Shown here: positions 1 through 9,431 of the stretch, piece by piece | How positions within the stretch are numbered: the stretch's first letter is position 1 | How the letters are laid out: every line of letters starts with the position of its first letter | Source of the DNA: Cellulomonas sp. 73-145 | Lineage (GTDB): Bacteria; Actinomycetota; Actinomycetes; Actinomycetales; Cellulomonadaceae | Assembly (NCBI GenBank): GCA_001898185.1 | Contig: MKTI01000006.1 | Span: 744,001-808,000, forward strand | DNA length: 64,000 nt | Direction of reading: 5' to 3' | The notes under the pieces: generated by a model | Seen by the model: only the letters and a program-made list of their open reading frames with translations | Told to the model about the DNA's origin: nothing | The model's database searches: none | Made by a program: the position numbers and the translations under genes

Positions 1-829
1 GTGCCTGGTTGCGCGCCCGCACCGTCCGGTCCAGCCCCGCGTGGTACGGCAGTGCGGCGACGCCCTGCCCGACGAGGAACTCCGCCGTCTGCTCCACCGA
101 CGCCCTGGTCAGGCAGTAGACGATGCCCGAGTCCCCGGCGTGCTCGGTCCGCAGCAGCTGCAGCAGCTGGGCCCGCGGGTTGTCCTTCGGCACGATCCGG
201 TACCGGATGTTGGGCCGGTCGAAGCTCGCGACGAAGTCCCGCGCCTCACCGAGGGACAGCCGCTGCCGGATCTCCGCGTGCGTGGCGGCCGTCGCCGTGG
301 CCGTCAGGGCGACCCGCGGCACGTCCGGCCACCGCTCGTGCAGCAGCGACAGCTGCAGGTAGTCCGGCCGGAAGTCGTGCCCCCACTGGGACACGCAGTG
401 CGCCTCGTCGATGGCGAACAGCGCCACTCGTCCGCGGTCGAGCAGGTCGAGCGTGTCCGGCGCGGTCAGCCGCTCCGGTGCGAGGTACAGCAGGTCGAGC
501 TCACCGGCCAGGAACGCCCGCTCGGTGTCCCGGCGAGCCGTCGGGTCCTGCGTCGAGTTGAGGAACCCCGCCCGCACCCCGAGTGCGGACAGGGCGTCCA
601 CCTGGTCCTGCATCAGGGCGATCAGCGGGGAGACGACGACGCCGGTGCCCTCCCTGACCAGGGACGGGACCTGGTAGCACAGCGACTTGCCGCCGCCGGT
701 GGGCATCAGCACGATCGCGTCGCCGCCGGCCACGACGTGGTCGATCACCTCGGCCTGGGCGCCGCGGAACTCGTCGTACCCCCACACGGTGCGCAGCACG
801 TCGAGCGGGGTCTGCGACGTCAGCTGCAC
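1..829 (-). CDS. recQ: ATP-dependent DNA helicase RecQ, N-terminal part (cut by window edge)
   Basis: Superfamily 2 DNA helicase that unwinds DNA 3' to 5' during repair and recombination. Read on the minus strand from the GTG at 829, which is the first start after an in-frame TAG at 839-841. The protein shows a Q-motif-like FRGAQ about 20 residues in, the Walker A motif PTGGGKS about 20 residues later, the DEAH box followed by Cys typical of RecQ, then SxWGHDFRP and ALTATAT (motif III). The second RecA lobe starts before the window edge cuts the gene, so the zinc-binding and HRDC regions cannot be judged. The gene is divergent from the dehydrogenase at 967. Family assignment is secure; the exact start is less so. 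Confidence 0.93.
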   Translation of the reverse strand, partial: MQLTSQTPLDVLRTVWGYDEFRGAQAEVIDHVVAGGDAIVLMPTGGGKSLCYQVPSLVREGTGVVVSPLIALMQDQVDALSALGVRAGFLNSTQDPTARRDTERAFLAGELDLLYLAPERLTAPDTLDLLDRGRVALFAIDEAHCVSQWGHDFRPDYLQLSLLHERWPDVPRVALTATATAATHAEIRQRLSLGEARDFVASFDRPNIRYRIVPKDNPRAQLLQLLRTEHAGDSGIVYCLTRASVEQTAEFLVGQGVAALPYHAGLDRTVRARNQA

Positions 830-954
830 CCGCCCACCCTACGAGTGACCCCCGACAACGGGACGCCCGGCTGCCCACAGGCCAGGCCCCCGGGCGGCCG
901 GACCCGTCGGCCATCGTCCGGCCCGACGCCTCCCCGAGCACGCCCGACGGTCCG

Positions 955-960
955 TAGGGT
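955..960 (+). promoter_or_regulatory. -10 box TAGGGT for a leaderless start
   Basis: TAGGGT lies 6 bases before the ATG at 967, with no Shine-Dalgarno sequence in the gap. This spacing places the transcription start at or next to the start codon, as in leaderless actinobacterial genes. It is inferred from spacing only. Confidence 0.45.
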
Positions 961-966
961 GGCCGC

Positions 967-1794
967 ATGGGTATCGCACTGGTCACCGGCGCGAGCGCCG
1001 GCCTCGGTCTCGAGTTCGCCTGGCAGCTGGCCACCGCGCGGCACGACGTGGTGCTCGTGGCCCGTGACGAGGACCGGCTGCGCCGCCTCGCCGCCCAGCT
1101 CGAGGCGGCCGCGGGTGTGCGTGCCGAGGTGCTCGTCGCGGACCTGTCCGTCCGTGCCGACCTCGAGCGCGTCGCCGACCGGCTGCGTGACGACGCCCGC
1201 CCGGTGGGCCTGCTGGTCAACAACGCCGGCTTCGGGCTGGCGCAGGAGTTCGTCGGCGGCGACGTCGCCCGCGAGGAGTACGCGCTCGACGTGATGGTGC
1301 GCGCCGTCATGGTGCTGTCCCACGCGGCGGCCGAGGCGATGGTCCGACGTGGCCGCGGCGCCATCCTCAACGTGGGATCCGTGGCCGGCCTGCTCGCCTC
1401 CGGCACGTACTCGGCGCACAAGGCCTGGGTCCGCTCGTTCACCGAGGGTCTGGCGGTGGAGCTGCAGGGGACGGGCGTCACCGCCACCGTCGTCCAGCCG
1501 GGCTTCGTGCACACGGAGTTCCACCAGCGCGGCGGCATCGACGTCTCGATGTTCCCGGACGTCACCTTCCTCAACCCGGAGGACGTCGTCGCGGCCGCCC
1601 TGGCCGACGTCCGTCGAGGCGTGGTCCTCTCCACGCCGAGCCTGCGCTACCGGGTCGCGGCCGCGGCAGCACGCATCGCCCCGCGCTCCGCGATCCGTGC
1701 GTTCGGCCGGTACCGCAAGTCCCTGCAGGATGCGGGCGACGGGGCGTCGGAGCAGCGCTCCGGCGACGAGCCCCAGGTGTCCGACCGCTCCTGA
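967..1794 (+). CDS. Short-chain dehydrogenase/reductase (SDR family)
   Basis: NAD(P)-dependent oxidoreductase of the classical SDR family, 275 residues. The Rossmann glycine motif TGASAGLG is at residues 7-14, NNAG at 85-88, the catalytic Ser near residue 138 and the YxxxK pair at Tyr148/Lys152, so the active site is intact. The C-terminal 25 residues are polar and probably disordered. The substrate cannot be read from the sequence. DltE/YqjQ-like SDRs of this length are often annotated only as oxidoreductases. The ATG at 967 has no ribosome binding site but has a -10-like box just upstream, so leaderless translation is likely. It is transcribed toward the membrane-protein cluster that follows. 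Confidence 0.9.
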   Translation: MGIALVTGASAGLGLEFAWQLATARHDVVLVARDEDRLRRLAAQLEAAAGVRAEVLVADLSVRADLERVADRLRDDARPVGLLVNNAGFGLAQEFVGGDVAREEYALDVMVRAVMVLSHAAAEAMVRRGRGAILNVGSVAGLLASGTYSAHKAWVRSFTEGLAVELQGTGVTATVVQPGFVHTEFHQRGGIDVSMFPDVTFLNPEDVVAAALADVRRGVVLSTPSLRYRVAAAAARIAPRSAIRAFGRYRKSLQDAGDGASEQRSGDEPQVSDRS

Positions 1795-1837
1795 CGGCCC
1801 CTGCCCGTCCGAAGCCCTCCGACGGACGCCGACACCC

Positions 1838-2620
1838 GTGGTCGACCCGAGCACGCGGTACCTGGTCACGTACGTCGTGCTGGCCGCACTCGTGCTGGTC
1901 GGCGCGGTGCGGGCCGTCCCCCGCTGGGTGGTCCGCCGACGCCTGCGCGCGTGGGCGAAGGCGTGCGGCTGGTGGTACGTGGCGCGCGACGACTCGTGGA
2001 CGACGATCAGCAGGGACCCGCCGTTCGGCCGCGGTCCCGGCGTCCACGCCGACGACGTGGTGCACGGGGTGTTCGAGGGCGTGCCCGTCACGTCGTTCGA
2101 CCTGCGCACCACCCTCTGGCTCGGCTATGCCCGCCACACCGTCCATCGCCATGTGGTGGTGCTCCGGCTGCCGGCCCCGCTCCCCGTGGTCCAGGTCCGG
2201 CCGGAAGGCCTCGGCTCGGCGGTCGACGCCTTGCGCGGCAAGGAGGACCTCGACACGGAGTCCGACGAGTTCAACCGGGCGTTCCGCGTCTCGTGCGAGG
2301 ACCCGAGCACCGCCTCGGCCGTGCTGCACCCCCGCCTGATCGAGCGGCTGCTGCGACCTGACGCCCGTGACGTCACCTGGCGGACCGACGGCCACTGGCT
2401 GGTGTCCTGGACGCAGGGTGGCCTCGACGTCGACGCGATGGCGGCGCGCGCGGGCCTGCTCACCGCGATCCTCGCCTCCGTCCCCCGGCACGTCTGGCAC
2501 GACCAGGGCTACGACCCGCCGCTCGTGGCGCCGCCGCGGCCCGCACCAGGACCCCAGCTGCCCAGGATCGGTGCCGAACCACCGCCGGATGCGACGACTG
2601 GTTACCCTGGCGACCCGTGA
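1838..2620 (+). CDS. Membrane-anchored protein of unknown function, paralog 1 of 3
   Basis: A 260-residue protein with one N-terminal membrane segment (about residues 8-25), then a basic stretch and a soluble domain. I do not recognise a characterised function. It is clearly related to the product of 4137-4841: both share WTTIS-x-PFG near residue 60, LRLPAPLP-like and PEGLG motifs, FNRAxRV, PRLIERLLRPDAR-like and PRHVWxDxGYDP near the end. The C-terminus adds a Pro-rich tail. The GTG at 1838 is the first reasonable start in frame and gives the membrane anchor. Its stop overlaps the pyrE start by GTGA, so the two are translationally coupled. Relationship to DUF3137-type neighbours of LemA is possible but unproven. 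Confidence 0.75.
   Translation: MVDPSTRYLVTYVVLAALVLVGAVRAVPRWVVRRRLRAWAKACGWWYVARDDSWTTISRDPPFGRGPGVHADDVVHGVFEGVPVTSFDLRTTLWLGYARHTVHRHVVVLRLPAPLPVVQVRPEGLGSAVDALRGKEDLDTESDEFNRAFRVSCEDPSTASAVLHPRLIERLLRPDARDVTWRTDGHWLVSWTQGGLDVDAMAARAGLLTAILASVPRHVWHDQGYDPPLVAPPRPAPGPQLPRIGAEPPPDATTGYPGDP
2603..2608 (+). promoter_or_regulatory. Possible internal -10 box for leaderless pyrE
   Basis: TACCCT ends 8 bases before the pyrE GTG and lies inside the end of the preceding gene. It fits the leaderless pattern seen at other starts here, so pyrE may also be transcribed on its own. Confidence 0.35.
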
Positions 2621-3201
2621 GCCCCGACGCCCCGACCGGCCCCGTCTCCACCCGCGACCAGCTGCGCGACCTGATCCGTGACCTCGCCGTCGTGCACGGC
2701 CGCGTCACGCTCGCGTCCGGCCGTGAGGCCGACTACTACGTCGACCTCCGCCGCGTCACGCTGCACCACCGCGCCGCCCCGCTGATCGGCCACGTGCTGC
2801 TGGACCGCCTCGAGGAGGTCGGCCTGGGCCCCGGCGAGATCGACGCCACCGGTGGCCTGACGCTCGGCGCCGACCCCGTGGCCACGTCGCTCCTGCACGC
2901 CGCCGCGAGCCGGGGCCTGGACCTCGACGCCTTCGTCGTACGCAAGGAGGCCAAGGCGCACGGCATGCAGCGCCGCATCGAGGGCCCGGACATCGCCGGC
3001 CGCCGCGTGGTGGTGGTCGAGGACACGTCCACGACCGGCGGCTCGGTGGCCACGGCCGTCGAGGCGGTGCGTGAGGCCGGTGCCGAGGTGCGGGGCGTGG
3101 CAGTCCTGGTCGACCGCGACACCGGCGCCCGCGAGAAGATCGAGGCCCTCGGCGTGCCCTACCACTACCTGTACGGCCTGGCCGACCTCGGCCTCGCCTG
3201 A
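2617..3201 (+). CDS. pyrE: Orotate phosphoribosyltransferase
   Basis: Converts orotate and PRPP to orotidine 5'-monophosphate in de novo pyrimidine synthesis; cytosolic. The 194-residue protein has the PRPP-binding motif VVVVEDTSTTGGS at residues 131-143 and the catalytic-loop signature VRKEAKAHG near 108-116, both complete. Length fits the family. The GTG at 2617 overlaps the upstream stop codon. The gene sits among membrane proteins of unknown function rather than other pyr genes, so its neighbours say little about its role. A -10-like TACCCT just upstream suggests an additional leaderless transcript. Confidence 0.95.
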   Translation: MSPDAPTGPVSTRDQLRDLIRDLAVVHGRVTLASGREADYYVDLRRVTLHHRAAPLIGHVLLDRLEEVGLGPGEIDATGGLTLGADPVATSLLHAAASRGLDLDAFVVRKEAKAHGMQRRIEGPDIAGRRVVVVEDTSTTGGSVATAVEAVREAGAEVRGVAVLVDRDTGAREKIEALGVPYHYLYGLADLGLA

Positions 3202-3246
3202 CCGACCGCCCTCACGTCGGGCGCGTCACGTGTCGATGCCCCGGTC

Positions 3247-4140
3247 ATGACACGGGAGGGCGGCGGCCCGCGACGCTGGCAGGTCAGCGCGGTCCGCGTG
3301 CTCGCTCTCGCCGGTCTGCTCTCGATGGGGCTGCCGCTCCTCTGGGTGATCAGCGACCTGGTCGTGGGTGCGCTCGTCGGCGCGTTCGGCGGTGACGCGG
3401 AGGGCCATGTCGTCGGCGTGGTCGCGTGGGTGCTGGCGGGTGCGCTCTTCCTGCCGCTCGCCTGGCTCGCGTTCCGGACGAGCCTGGAGGGCGTCGCCCT
3501 CGGCCGCCGGAGCATGCGGGCCTGGGCGGAGTCGAACGGCTGGTCGAACGGCTGGTCGAGTGGTGCGGTGCCGGAGCTGTTCGAGGACCGCTGGGACTCC
3601 CCGCCGTTCACCACCCGACGGTCGCAGGTGCTGAACCTGGTCAGCCACGCCGACGTGCGGGGCGCCGTCTTCTCCATGACCTACGTGATCGACGACGTCC
3701 CGAGGCACGTCGTGACCACCGCGCGGCCCTTCGACGGACCGCCCGTCCGGCTGGTTCCGAGGACCCTGGTGCGTGCGGCGGTCGACGCCGTCGGCGTCCA
3801 GGAGATCTCCACGGAGTGGGCCGACTTCAACGCCAGGTGGTCGATCGTGTCGGCCGAGCCGCGGCACGCCCTCGCAGTCGTTCACCCGCGCATGATGGAG
3901 CGGCTGATGGCGGTCGACGACCCCGCGCTGGAGGTCCTCTTCGAGAGCGGTGACGTCGTCGCGCACCGCCCGGGCAGGACGGCGCTCGGCCGCGTGCTGC
4001 CCATGGCACGTCTGGTCGTCGACCTCGCGGAGCTGATCCCGACGTACCTGCTGGACGACAACCCGCCGCTGCCCGGCGGCGCGACGCGCCGCCAGCTGCG
4101 GCAGCTGCACCGCCTGCGTCCGGAAGGCTGGCGACCGTGA
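3247..4140 (+). CDS. Polytopic membrane protein, divergent paralog 2 of 3
   Basis: A 297-residue protein with two predicted membrane segments in the first 75 residues (about 17-45 and 55-75) and a soluble C-terminal domain. The soluble part resembles its neighbours: a segment reading EWADFNARW...HPRMMERL matches the FNRAxRV...PRLMERLLR region of the genes at 1838 and 4137, but the rest has drifted. A 12-bp unit is tandemly duplicated at 3532-3555, giving the odd peptide WSNGWSNGWSSG. No known function. The stop overlaps the next start (GTGA at 4137), so it is translationally coupled to paralog 3 and then lemA. Confidence 0.7.
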   Translation: MTREGGGPRRWQVSAVRVLALAGLLSMGLPLLWVISDLVVGALVGAFGGDAEGHVVGVVAWVLAGALFLPLAWLAFRTSLEGVALGRRSMRAWAESNGWSNGWSSGAVPELFEDRWDSPPFTTRRSQVLNLVSHADVRGAVFSMTYVIDDVPRHVVTTARPFDGPPVRLVPRTLVRAAVDAVGVQEISTEWADFNARWSIVSAEPRHALAVVHPRMMERLMAVDDPALEVLFESGDVVAHRPGRTALGRVLPMARLVVDLAELIPTYLLDDNPPLPGGATRRQLRQLHRLRPEGWRP

Positions 4141-4841
4141 CCGGCAACTGGGTCTTCTGGCTGGTCGTGCTGCTGAGCGTCGCCGCGACGGCCGGGCAGG
4201 CGTGGCTGCGCGTGCAGAACCGGCGGCGGCTGAAGGTGTGGGCGCAGGCCACCGGCTGGCAGTACGCGGAGCGCTACGACGAGTGGACGACGATCTCGTC
4301 GTCCCATCCCTTCGGCCAGGGACGCGACCGCCGCGCCTGCGACGTCGTCCAGGGGTCCTTCGAGGCGCACCCGGCGGCCGCCTTCGACTACCGCTGGACC
4401 ACCGGCCAGGGCAAGAACCGGCAGGTGCACCACGCGCACGTGGTCGCGCTGCGGCTGCCGGCGTACCTGCCCACCATCCAGGCGACCCCCGAGGGCCTGG
4501 GCACGGTGCTGGCGCACCTGGTCGGCGCGCAGGACATGCAGTTCGAGTCCGAGGACTTCAACCGCGCCTACCGGGTCACCGCCGGCGACCTGCGCACCGC
4601 CACCGACGTGATCAACCCCCGGCTGATGGAGCGGCTGCTGCGCGGCGACGCGCGCGGGGTGTCGTGGCGCATCGACGGGATCTGGATCCTGTCCTGGCAG
4701 GCCGGCGGCTGGGACCTCGACTCGCTCGCGGCCCGGCTCGGTGTGCTGGCCGCCGTGGTCCGCGCCGTTCCCCGCCACGTGTGGCAGGACCACGGCTACG
4801 ATCCGCTCACCGACAGCACCCCTGGAGAGGCCGTCCTGTGA
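4137..4841 (+). CDS. Membrane-anchored protein of unknown function, paralog 3 of 3
   Basis: A 234-residue protein with one N-terminal membrane helix (about residues 4-20), a short basic linker and a soluble domain sharing the WTTISSSHPFG, LRLPAYLPTIQ, PEGLG, DFNRAYRV, PRLMERLLRGDAR and VPRHVWQDHGYDP motifs with the gene at 1838. These shared blocks define an unnamed family present in three copies within 3 kb. GTG at 4137 overlaps the previous stop, and the TGA at 4839 overlaps the lemA start, so genes 3247, 4137 and 4838 form a tightly coupled operon. The coupling suggests a role with LemA at the membrane. No catalytic motif is visible. Confidence 0.75.
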   Translation: MTGNWVFWLVVLLSVAATAGQAWLRVQNRRRLKVWAQATGWQYAERYDEWTTISSSHPFGQGRDRRACDVVQGSFEAHPAAAFDYRWTTGQGKNRQVHHAHVVALRLPAYLPTIQATPEGLGTVLAHLVGAQDMQFESEDFNRAYRVTAGDLRTATDVINPRLMERLLRGDARGVSWRIDGIWILSWQAGGWDLDSLAARLGVLAAVVRAVPRHVWQDHGYDPLTDSTPGEAVL

Positions 4842-5407
4842 ACCCCGTGTCCGTCGTCCTGATCGTGATCGCGGCGATCGTCGTCCTGCTCCTGCTGTGG
4901 GCGGTGGCGCAGTACAACGGCCTGGTCCGGCTGCGGAACCTGGTGCAGGAGGCCTGGCGGCAGATCGACGTCGAGCTGCACCGCCGGCACGACCTGATCC
5001 CCAACCTCGTCGAGACGGTCAAGGGCTACGCCGCCCACGAGCGCGCGGTGTTCGACGAGGTCGCGCGGGCGCGCGCCGCCGCCTCCGGCCCCGCCGCCGG
5101 CCCCGCCCAGCAGGCCGAGCAGGAGAACGCCCTGACCGCCGCCCTCGGACGGCTGTTCGCGGTGGCCGAGGCCTACCCGGTGCTCCGCGCCAGCGAGAAC
5201 TTCCAGCAGCTGCAGGCCGAGCTGTCCAACACGGAGGACCGGATCGCGGCCGGCCGGCGGTTCTACAACGCCAACGTGCGGGCCCTGAACACCAAGGTCG
5301 AGACGTTCCCGTCGAACGTGATCGCCGGCATGTTCGGCTTCACGCGGGCGGAGTACTTCGAGGTGGACGACCCGCAGGTTCGTCAGGCGCCGACCGTCAG
5401 CTTCTGA
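4838..5407 (+). CDS. lemA: LemA family membrane protein
   Basis: LemA proteins are small inner-membrane proteins with a large helical domain; their biochemical role is unknown. This 189-residue copy has one N-terminal transmembrane helix (residues 5-25) and the family signatures YNGLVRLRNLVQEAWRQIDVEL, HDLIPNLVETVKGYAAHE, the NFxxLQxELxxTEDRIAxxRRFYN block, and PSNVIAGMFGF-xxxEYFE near the end. The start is GTG at 4838, overlapping the stop of the upstream paralog. It closes the operon; the next gene lies on the other strand and the two stop codons are only a few bases apart. Confidence 0.93.
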   Translation: MNPVSVVLIVIAAIVVLLLLWAVAQYNGLVRLRNLVQEAWRQIDVELHRRHDLIPNLVETVKGYAAHERAVFDEVARARAAASGPAAGPAQQAEQENALTAALGRLFAVAEAYPVLRASENFQQLQAELSNTEDRIAAGRRFYNANVRALNTKVETFPSNVIAGMFGFTRAEYFEVDDPQVRQAPTVSF

Positions 5408-5412
5408 TCCGC

Positions 5413-6435
5413 CTAGAAGGAGTACGTCGCGACGTGCTCCTGCGACGGGTGCGGCAGCGAAGGGTCGCGCAGCGACGGCAGCAGGTGGAGTAGCGGGTCG
5501 ACGAACCCCCGCCGCGGGTCCAGCACGCCGGCGTCCGCCAACCGGTCGAGCAGGTGGCCGACCTGCTCGGCGGGGATGCCCAGCTCGACGGCGATCTCCG
5601 CCGGCTCGACGAACCGCCCGGTGGTGCTGCACACCGCGACGAACAGCCGCTCGATCGGGCACGGTGCTGACCCGTCGCCGGTGCACACGTCCCGCCGCAG
5701 CCCCTCGGCGAGCAGGTCGACGAACGCGGTGCTGACGTCCCCGAGGTCCCGCCGCTCGGCCACGGCCCGCGCGAACCCGCCGTACCGCAGGTACTCCTCG
5801 CGCACCGTTCGGGCGTCGGCACCCGGCTGGGCGCCGAGCAGCTCGGCGAGGGTCGACGGGCGCAGCGAGCGCACGGTCGCGGCCCCCTCCCAGCCGGCCT
5901 GCACCCGCTCCACCGCCGCGCCCCCGACGGACGCCGTCACCAGCACCCGGACGCCCGGCACCGGCGTCGCCAGCACGTCGGCCCAGTCGCCGCACGCCGA
6001 CGCCTCGTCCAGGACCACCAACCGGGGCTGGTCGCACGCCGGCGCGCCCACCCGCGTCGGTCGCCGGAGGGCGTTGTCCAGGTCCTGGGCGTCCAGCGCG
6101 GGGCGGTCGGGGAACGGGTCGTCGGGGGTCGCCTCGACCGGCACCCACAGCACCGCACGGGCGTCCAGGTCCGGCTCGGCGAGCGCGTGGACCACGGCGT
6201 CCTTCGCGGCCGTCGTCTTGCCCACGGCGCGCGGACCCACCAGCACGGTCGCCGTCCCGGCGGGGGTGTGCGCGACATCGGACAGCGCGGCCCGGCCGGC
6301 GAGCGTGCCGGTCAGCCACTCGTGCCGTGCGCGCTGGGCGAGGTGCACGTCGTCCACTGCCCAGGAGACCCGCGTGCGGCGGGACCACCACGGGTTGGCG
6401 GCGCGGAGCACCTGTGCCAGCTCGCTGTGTCGCAT
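5413..6435 (-). CDS. P-loop ATPase, AAA/DUF4143-like, with C-terminal winged-helix-like region
   Basis: A 340-residue protein resembling the stand-alone P-loop ATPases found next to DUF4143 domains in bacteria and archaea; most are uncharacterised. Walker A GPRAVGKTT is at residues 67-75 and Walker B RLVVLDEAS near 138-146, followed by a VLVTAS sensor-like strand. The middle part contains RSLRPSTLAELLG and EEYLRYGGF, motifs usual for this superfamily, and the last 90 residues look like a winged helix ending in DRLADAGVLDPRRG. The ATG at 6435 is followed by a family-like N-terminus. It is monocistronic and convergent with lemA. Substrate and partner are unknown. Confidence 0.8.
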   Translation of the reverse strand: MRHSELAQVLRAANPWWSRRTRVSWAVDDVHLAQRARHEWLTGTLAGRAALSDVAHTPAGTATVLVGPRAVGKTTAAKDAVVHALAEPDLDARAVLWVPVEATPDDPFPDRPALDAQDLDNALRRPTRVGAPACDQPRLVVLDEASACGDWADVLATPVPGVRVLVTASVGGAAVERVQAGWEGAATVRSLRPSTLAELLGAQPGADARTVREEYLRYGGFARAVAERRDLGDVSTAFVDLLAEGLRRDVCTGDGSAPCPIERLFVAVCSTTGRFVEPAEIAVELGIPAEQVGHLLDRLADAGVLDPRRGFVDPLLHLLPSLRDPSLPHPSQEHVATYSF

Positions 6436-6534
6436 CCTCCTGAGGGTGCTACCCGGGAGTAGCGATCAGCGAGGACGAAGGGCCCGTCCGGGCCGCGGAC
6501 CAGGGCGTGCAGGGCCGATCCTGAGCTCCGCGCG

Positions 6535-7317
6535 TCAGACGCGGGCGACGAGGTCGGCGACCGACCCCACGACCTCGGTGGGCCGGTACGGGTACCGCTG
6601 CACGTCCTCGGCACGCGTCGACCCGGTGAGCACCAGGAAGGTGCGCAGCCCCGCCTCGATGCCCGCCACCATGTCGGTGTCCATCCGGTCGCCCACCATC
6701 ACGGTGGTCTCGGAGTGGGCGTCGATCCGGTTGAGGGCCGACCGGATCATCATCGGGTTCGGCTTGCCGACGAAGTACGGCTTGCGCCCGGTCGCCGCCG
6801 AGATCATCGCCGCCACCGCGCCCGTCGCCGGCAGGTCGCCGTCCGCCGACGGCCCCGTCACGTCCGGGTTGGTGGCGATGAACCGGGCGCCGCCCTGGAT
6901 CAGCCGGATCGCCTGCGTGATCGCCTCGAACGAGTACGTGCGGGTCTCACCGAGCACGACGAAGTCCGGCCGGCTGGCCGTCAGCGTGAAGCCCGCCTGG
7001 TACAGCGCCGTGGTGAGGCCGGCCTCGCCGATCACGTAGGCGGAACCACCGTCGGGCGCCTGGTCCACCAGGAACTGCGCCGTGGCGAGCGCCGACGTCC
7101 AGATCGCCTCCTCCGGCACCTCGATGCCGGTCGCCGCGAGCCGGGCGCGCAGGTCACGCGTGGTGAAGATGGAGTTGTTCGTCAGGATGAGGAACGGCCG
7201 GCCCTTCTGCTGCAGGGCGCCGACGAACTCAGCCGCACCGGCGAGCGCGCGGTCCTCGTGGACCAGCACACCGTCCATGTCGCACAGCCACGAGGCGATC
7301 TCGCGCGGTGCCTGCAC
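6535..7317 (-). CDS. HAD-IIA family sugar/nucleotide phosphatase (NagD-like)
   Basis: Phosphatase of the haloacid dehalogenase superfamily, subclass IIA, 260 residues. Motif I is DMDGV at residues 13-17 with the nucleophile Asp13, motif II TNN at 46-48, the motif III Lys in the VGKPNPM segment, and motif IV GDRMDTD near residue 207. NagD-type enzymes hydrolyse sugar phosphates and nucleoside monophosphates; the substrate here is unknown. The GTG at 7317 lies one base after the stop of the DedA gene, so the two form an operon read leftwards with the phosphatase second. Family assignment is firm. Confidence 0.9.
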   Translation of the reverse strand: MQAPREIASWLCDMDGVLVHEDRALAGAAEFVGALQQKGRPFLILTNNSIFTTRDLRARLAATGIEVPEEAIWTSALATAQFLVDQAPDGGSAYVIGEAGLTTALYQAGFTLTASRPDFVVLGETRTYSFEAITQAIRLIQGGARFIATNPDVTGPSADGDLPATGAVAAMISAATGRKPYFVGKPNPMMIRSALNRIDAHSETTVMVGDRMDTDMVAGIEAGLRTFLVLTGSTRAEDVQRYPYRPTEVVGSVADLVARV

Positions 7318-7318
7318 G

Positions 7319-8047
7319 TCAGGCCTCGTCGCGGTCCAGCGCCGTCGCCGGCGCCCCGTCGGCCGCCTCGAGCGTGGCCAGCCGGGCCACGCGCGACCGG
7401 CGCCGAGCCCGCCACGCCTCGACGAGCACCGGGGCCACCGAGACCAGCACGATGAGGACCAGCAGCACCTCGATGTTCTTCTTGATGAAGGTGATGTTGC
7501 CCAGCCCGTAGCCCAGCCACGTCACGCCGCCGGCCCAGAGCACCACGCCGATGCCGTTGTAGAGCGCGAAGTGCGAGTACCGCATCCGGCCCACGCCCGC
7601 CGCGACCGACGCGTACGTGCGCACGAACGGGATGAACTGCGCGATCACCAGCGTGCGGCCGCCGTACTTGTCGAAGTACGCGTACGTCTGGTCGATGTGC
7701 TCCTGCTTGAAGATCTTCGAGTCGGGCCGGCTGAACACCCGGGGCCCGAGGGTGCGCCCGATCCAGTAGCCGCACTGCGTACCCGCGTACGCGGTCAGCA
7801 CCATGATCAGCGACAGCCACCAGATGGACGGCAGGTGCGAGCCGCCGTGCGCCACCAGGGCACCCGCGGTGAACAGCAGGGAGTCGCCCGGCAGGATCGG
7901 GAACAGCAGCCCGACCTCGATGAAGACGATGGCCATCACGCCGATCAGCGCGGCGGTGCCCAGGGAGCTGATGATGTGCTCCGGGTCCAGGAAGCTGGGG
8001 CCGAGCGTGTGCACCGCTCCGGCGGCCAGGGCGGACGCGGTCAGCAC
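7319..8047 (-). CDS. DedA family (VTT domain) membrane protein
   Basis: DedA proteins are polytopic membrane proteins linked to lipid scrambling and undecaprenyl-phosphate recycling. This one is 242 residues from the GTG at 8047. It has the signature FIEVGLLFPILPGDSLLFTAG, the GYWIGRTLG element, a RTLVIAQFIPFVRTYAS re-entrant region with the conserved Arg, and further hydrophobic helices before a basic tail. The frame is open for 207 more bases upstream, but that region is Pro/Arg rich and unlike the family, so the shorter start is preferred. It heads a two-gene operon with the HAD phosphatase. Confidence 0.88.
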   Translation of the reverse strand: MLTASALAAGAVHTLGPSFLDPEHIISSLGTAALIGVMAIVFIEVGLLFPILPGDSLLFTAGALVAHGGSHLPSIWWLSLIMVLTAYAGTQCGYWIGRTLGPRVFSRPDSKIFKQEHIDQTYAYFDKYGGRTLVIAQFIPFVRTYASVAAGVGRMRYSHFALYNGIGVVLWAGGVTWLGYGLGNITFIKKNIEVLLVLIVLVSVAPVLVEAWRARRRSRVARLATLEAADGAPATALDRDEA

Positions 8048-8313
8048 GACGTGCCGCGGCTGGGACGAGAGGTCACGGGGCGCATGGCCCCCAGGGTACG
8101 GCGCGGGGTGGTCCCGAGCCGTGGTGCCCGTGTGGCGGTCCTGTGCGGCCACGCGGTGCGGGCGGGCAGGCCGTAGGGCCCAGGGGTCCCGGGCCGGGAC
8201 CTTCCCCAGCGTGAAACACTTCTGGTGCATCCATCGCGTCCCCAGGTCGCGCATGCCACGTCGCGCATCGCACGCAGCAAGGACGCCGTCCCGACGAAGC
8301 AGGAGAAGCAGCG

Positions 8314-9333
<1,020 letters not shown>

Positions 9334-9350
9334 GGTCGGTCTGACGACGA

Positions 9351-9384
9351 CGAAGGCCCGGGACCTGATGGTCCCGGGCCTTCG
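9351..9384 (+). terminator. Strong hairpin terminator after fba
   Basis: A perfect 15-bp stem (CGAAGGCCCGGGACC at 9351-9365 with its complement at 9370-9384) closes on a TGAT loop 17 bases after the fba stop. There is no long T run, which is usual in very GC-rich actinobacteria. Its symmetry could also stop transcription arriving from the other strand. Confidence 0.8.
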
Positions 9385-9431
9385 TGCGTCGGTGGTGTCT
9401 CGCAGGCCGGTCCGGCGGCCGCGAGCAGCGG

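Noticed and set aside
1..1294. Plus-strand ORFs over the first 1.3 kb
   Set aside because: The minus strand encodes RecQ with helicase motifs, and the plus frames have only biased composition.
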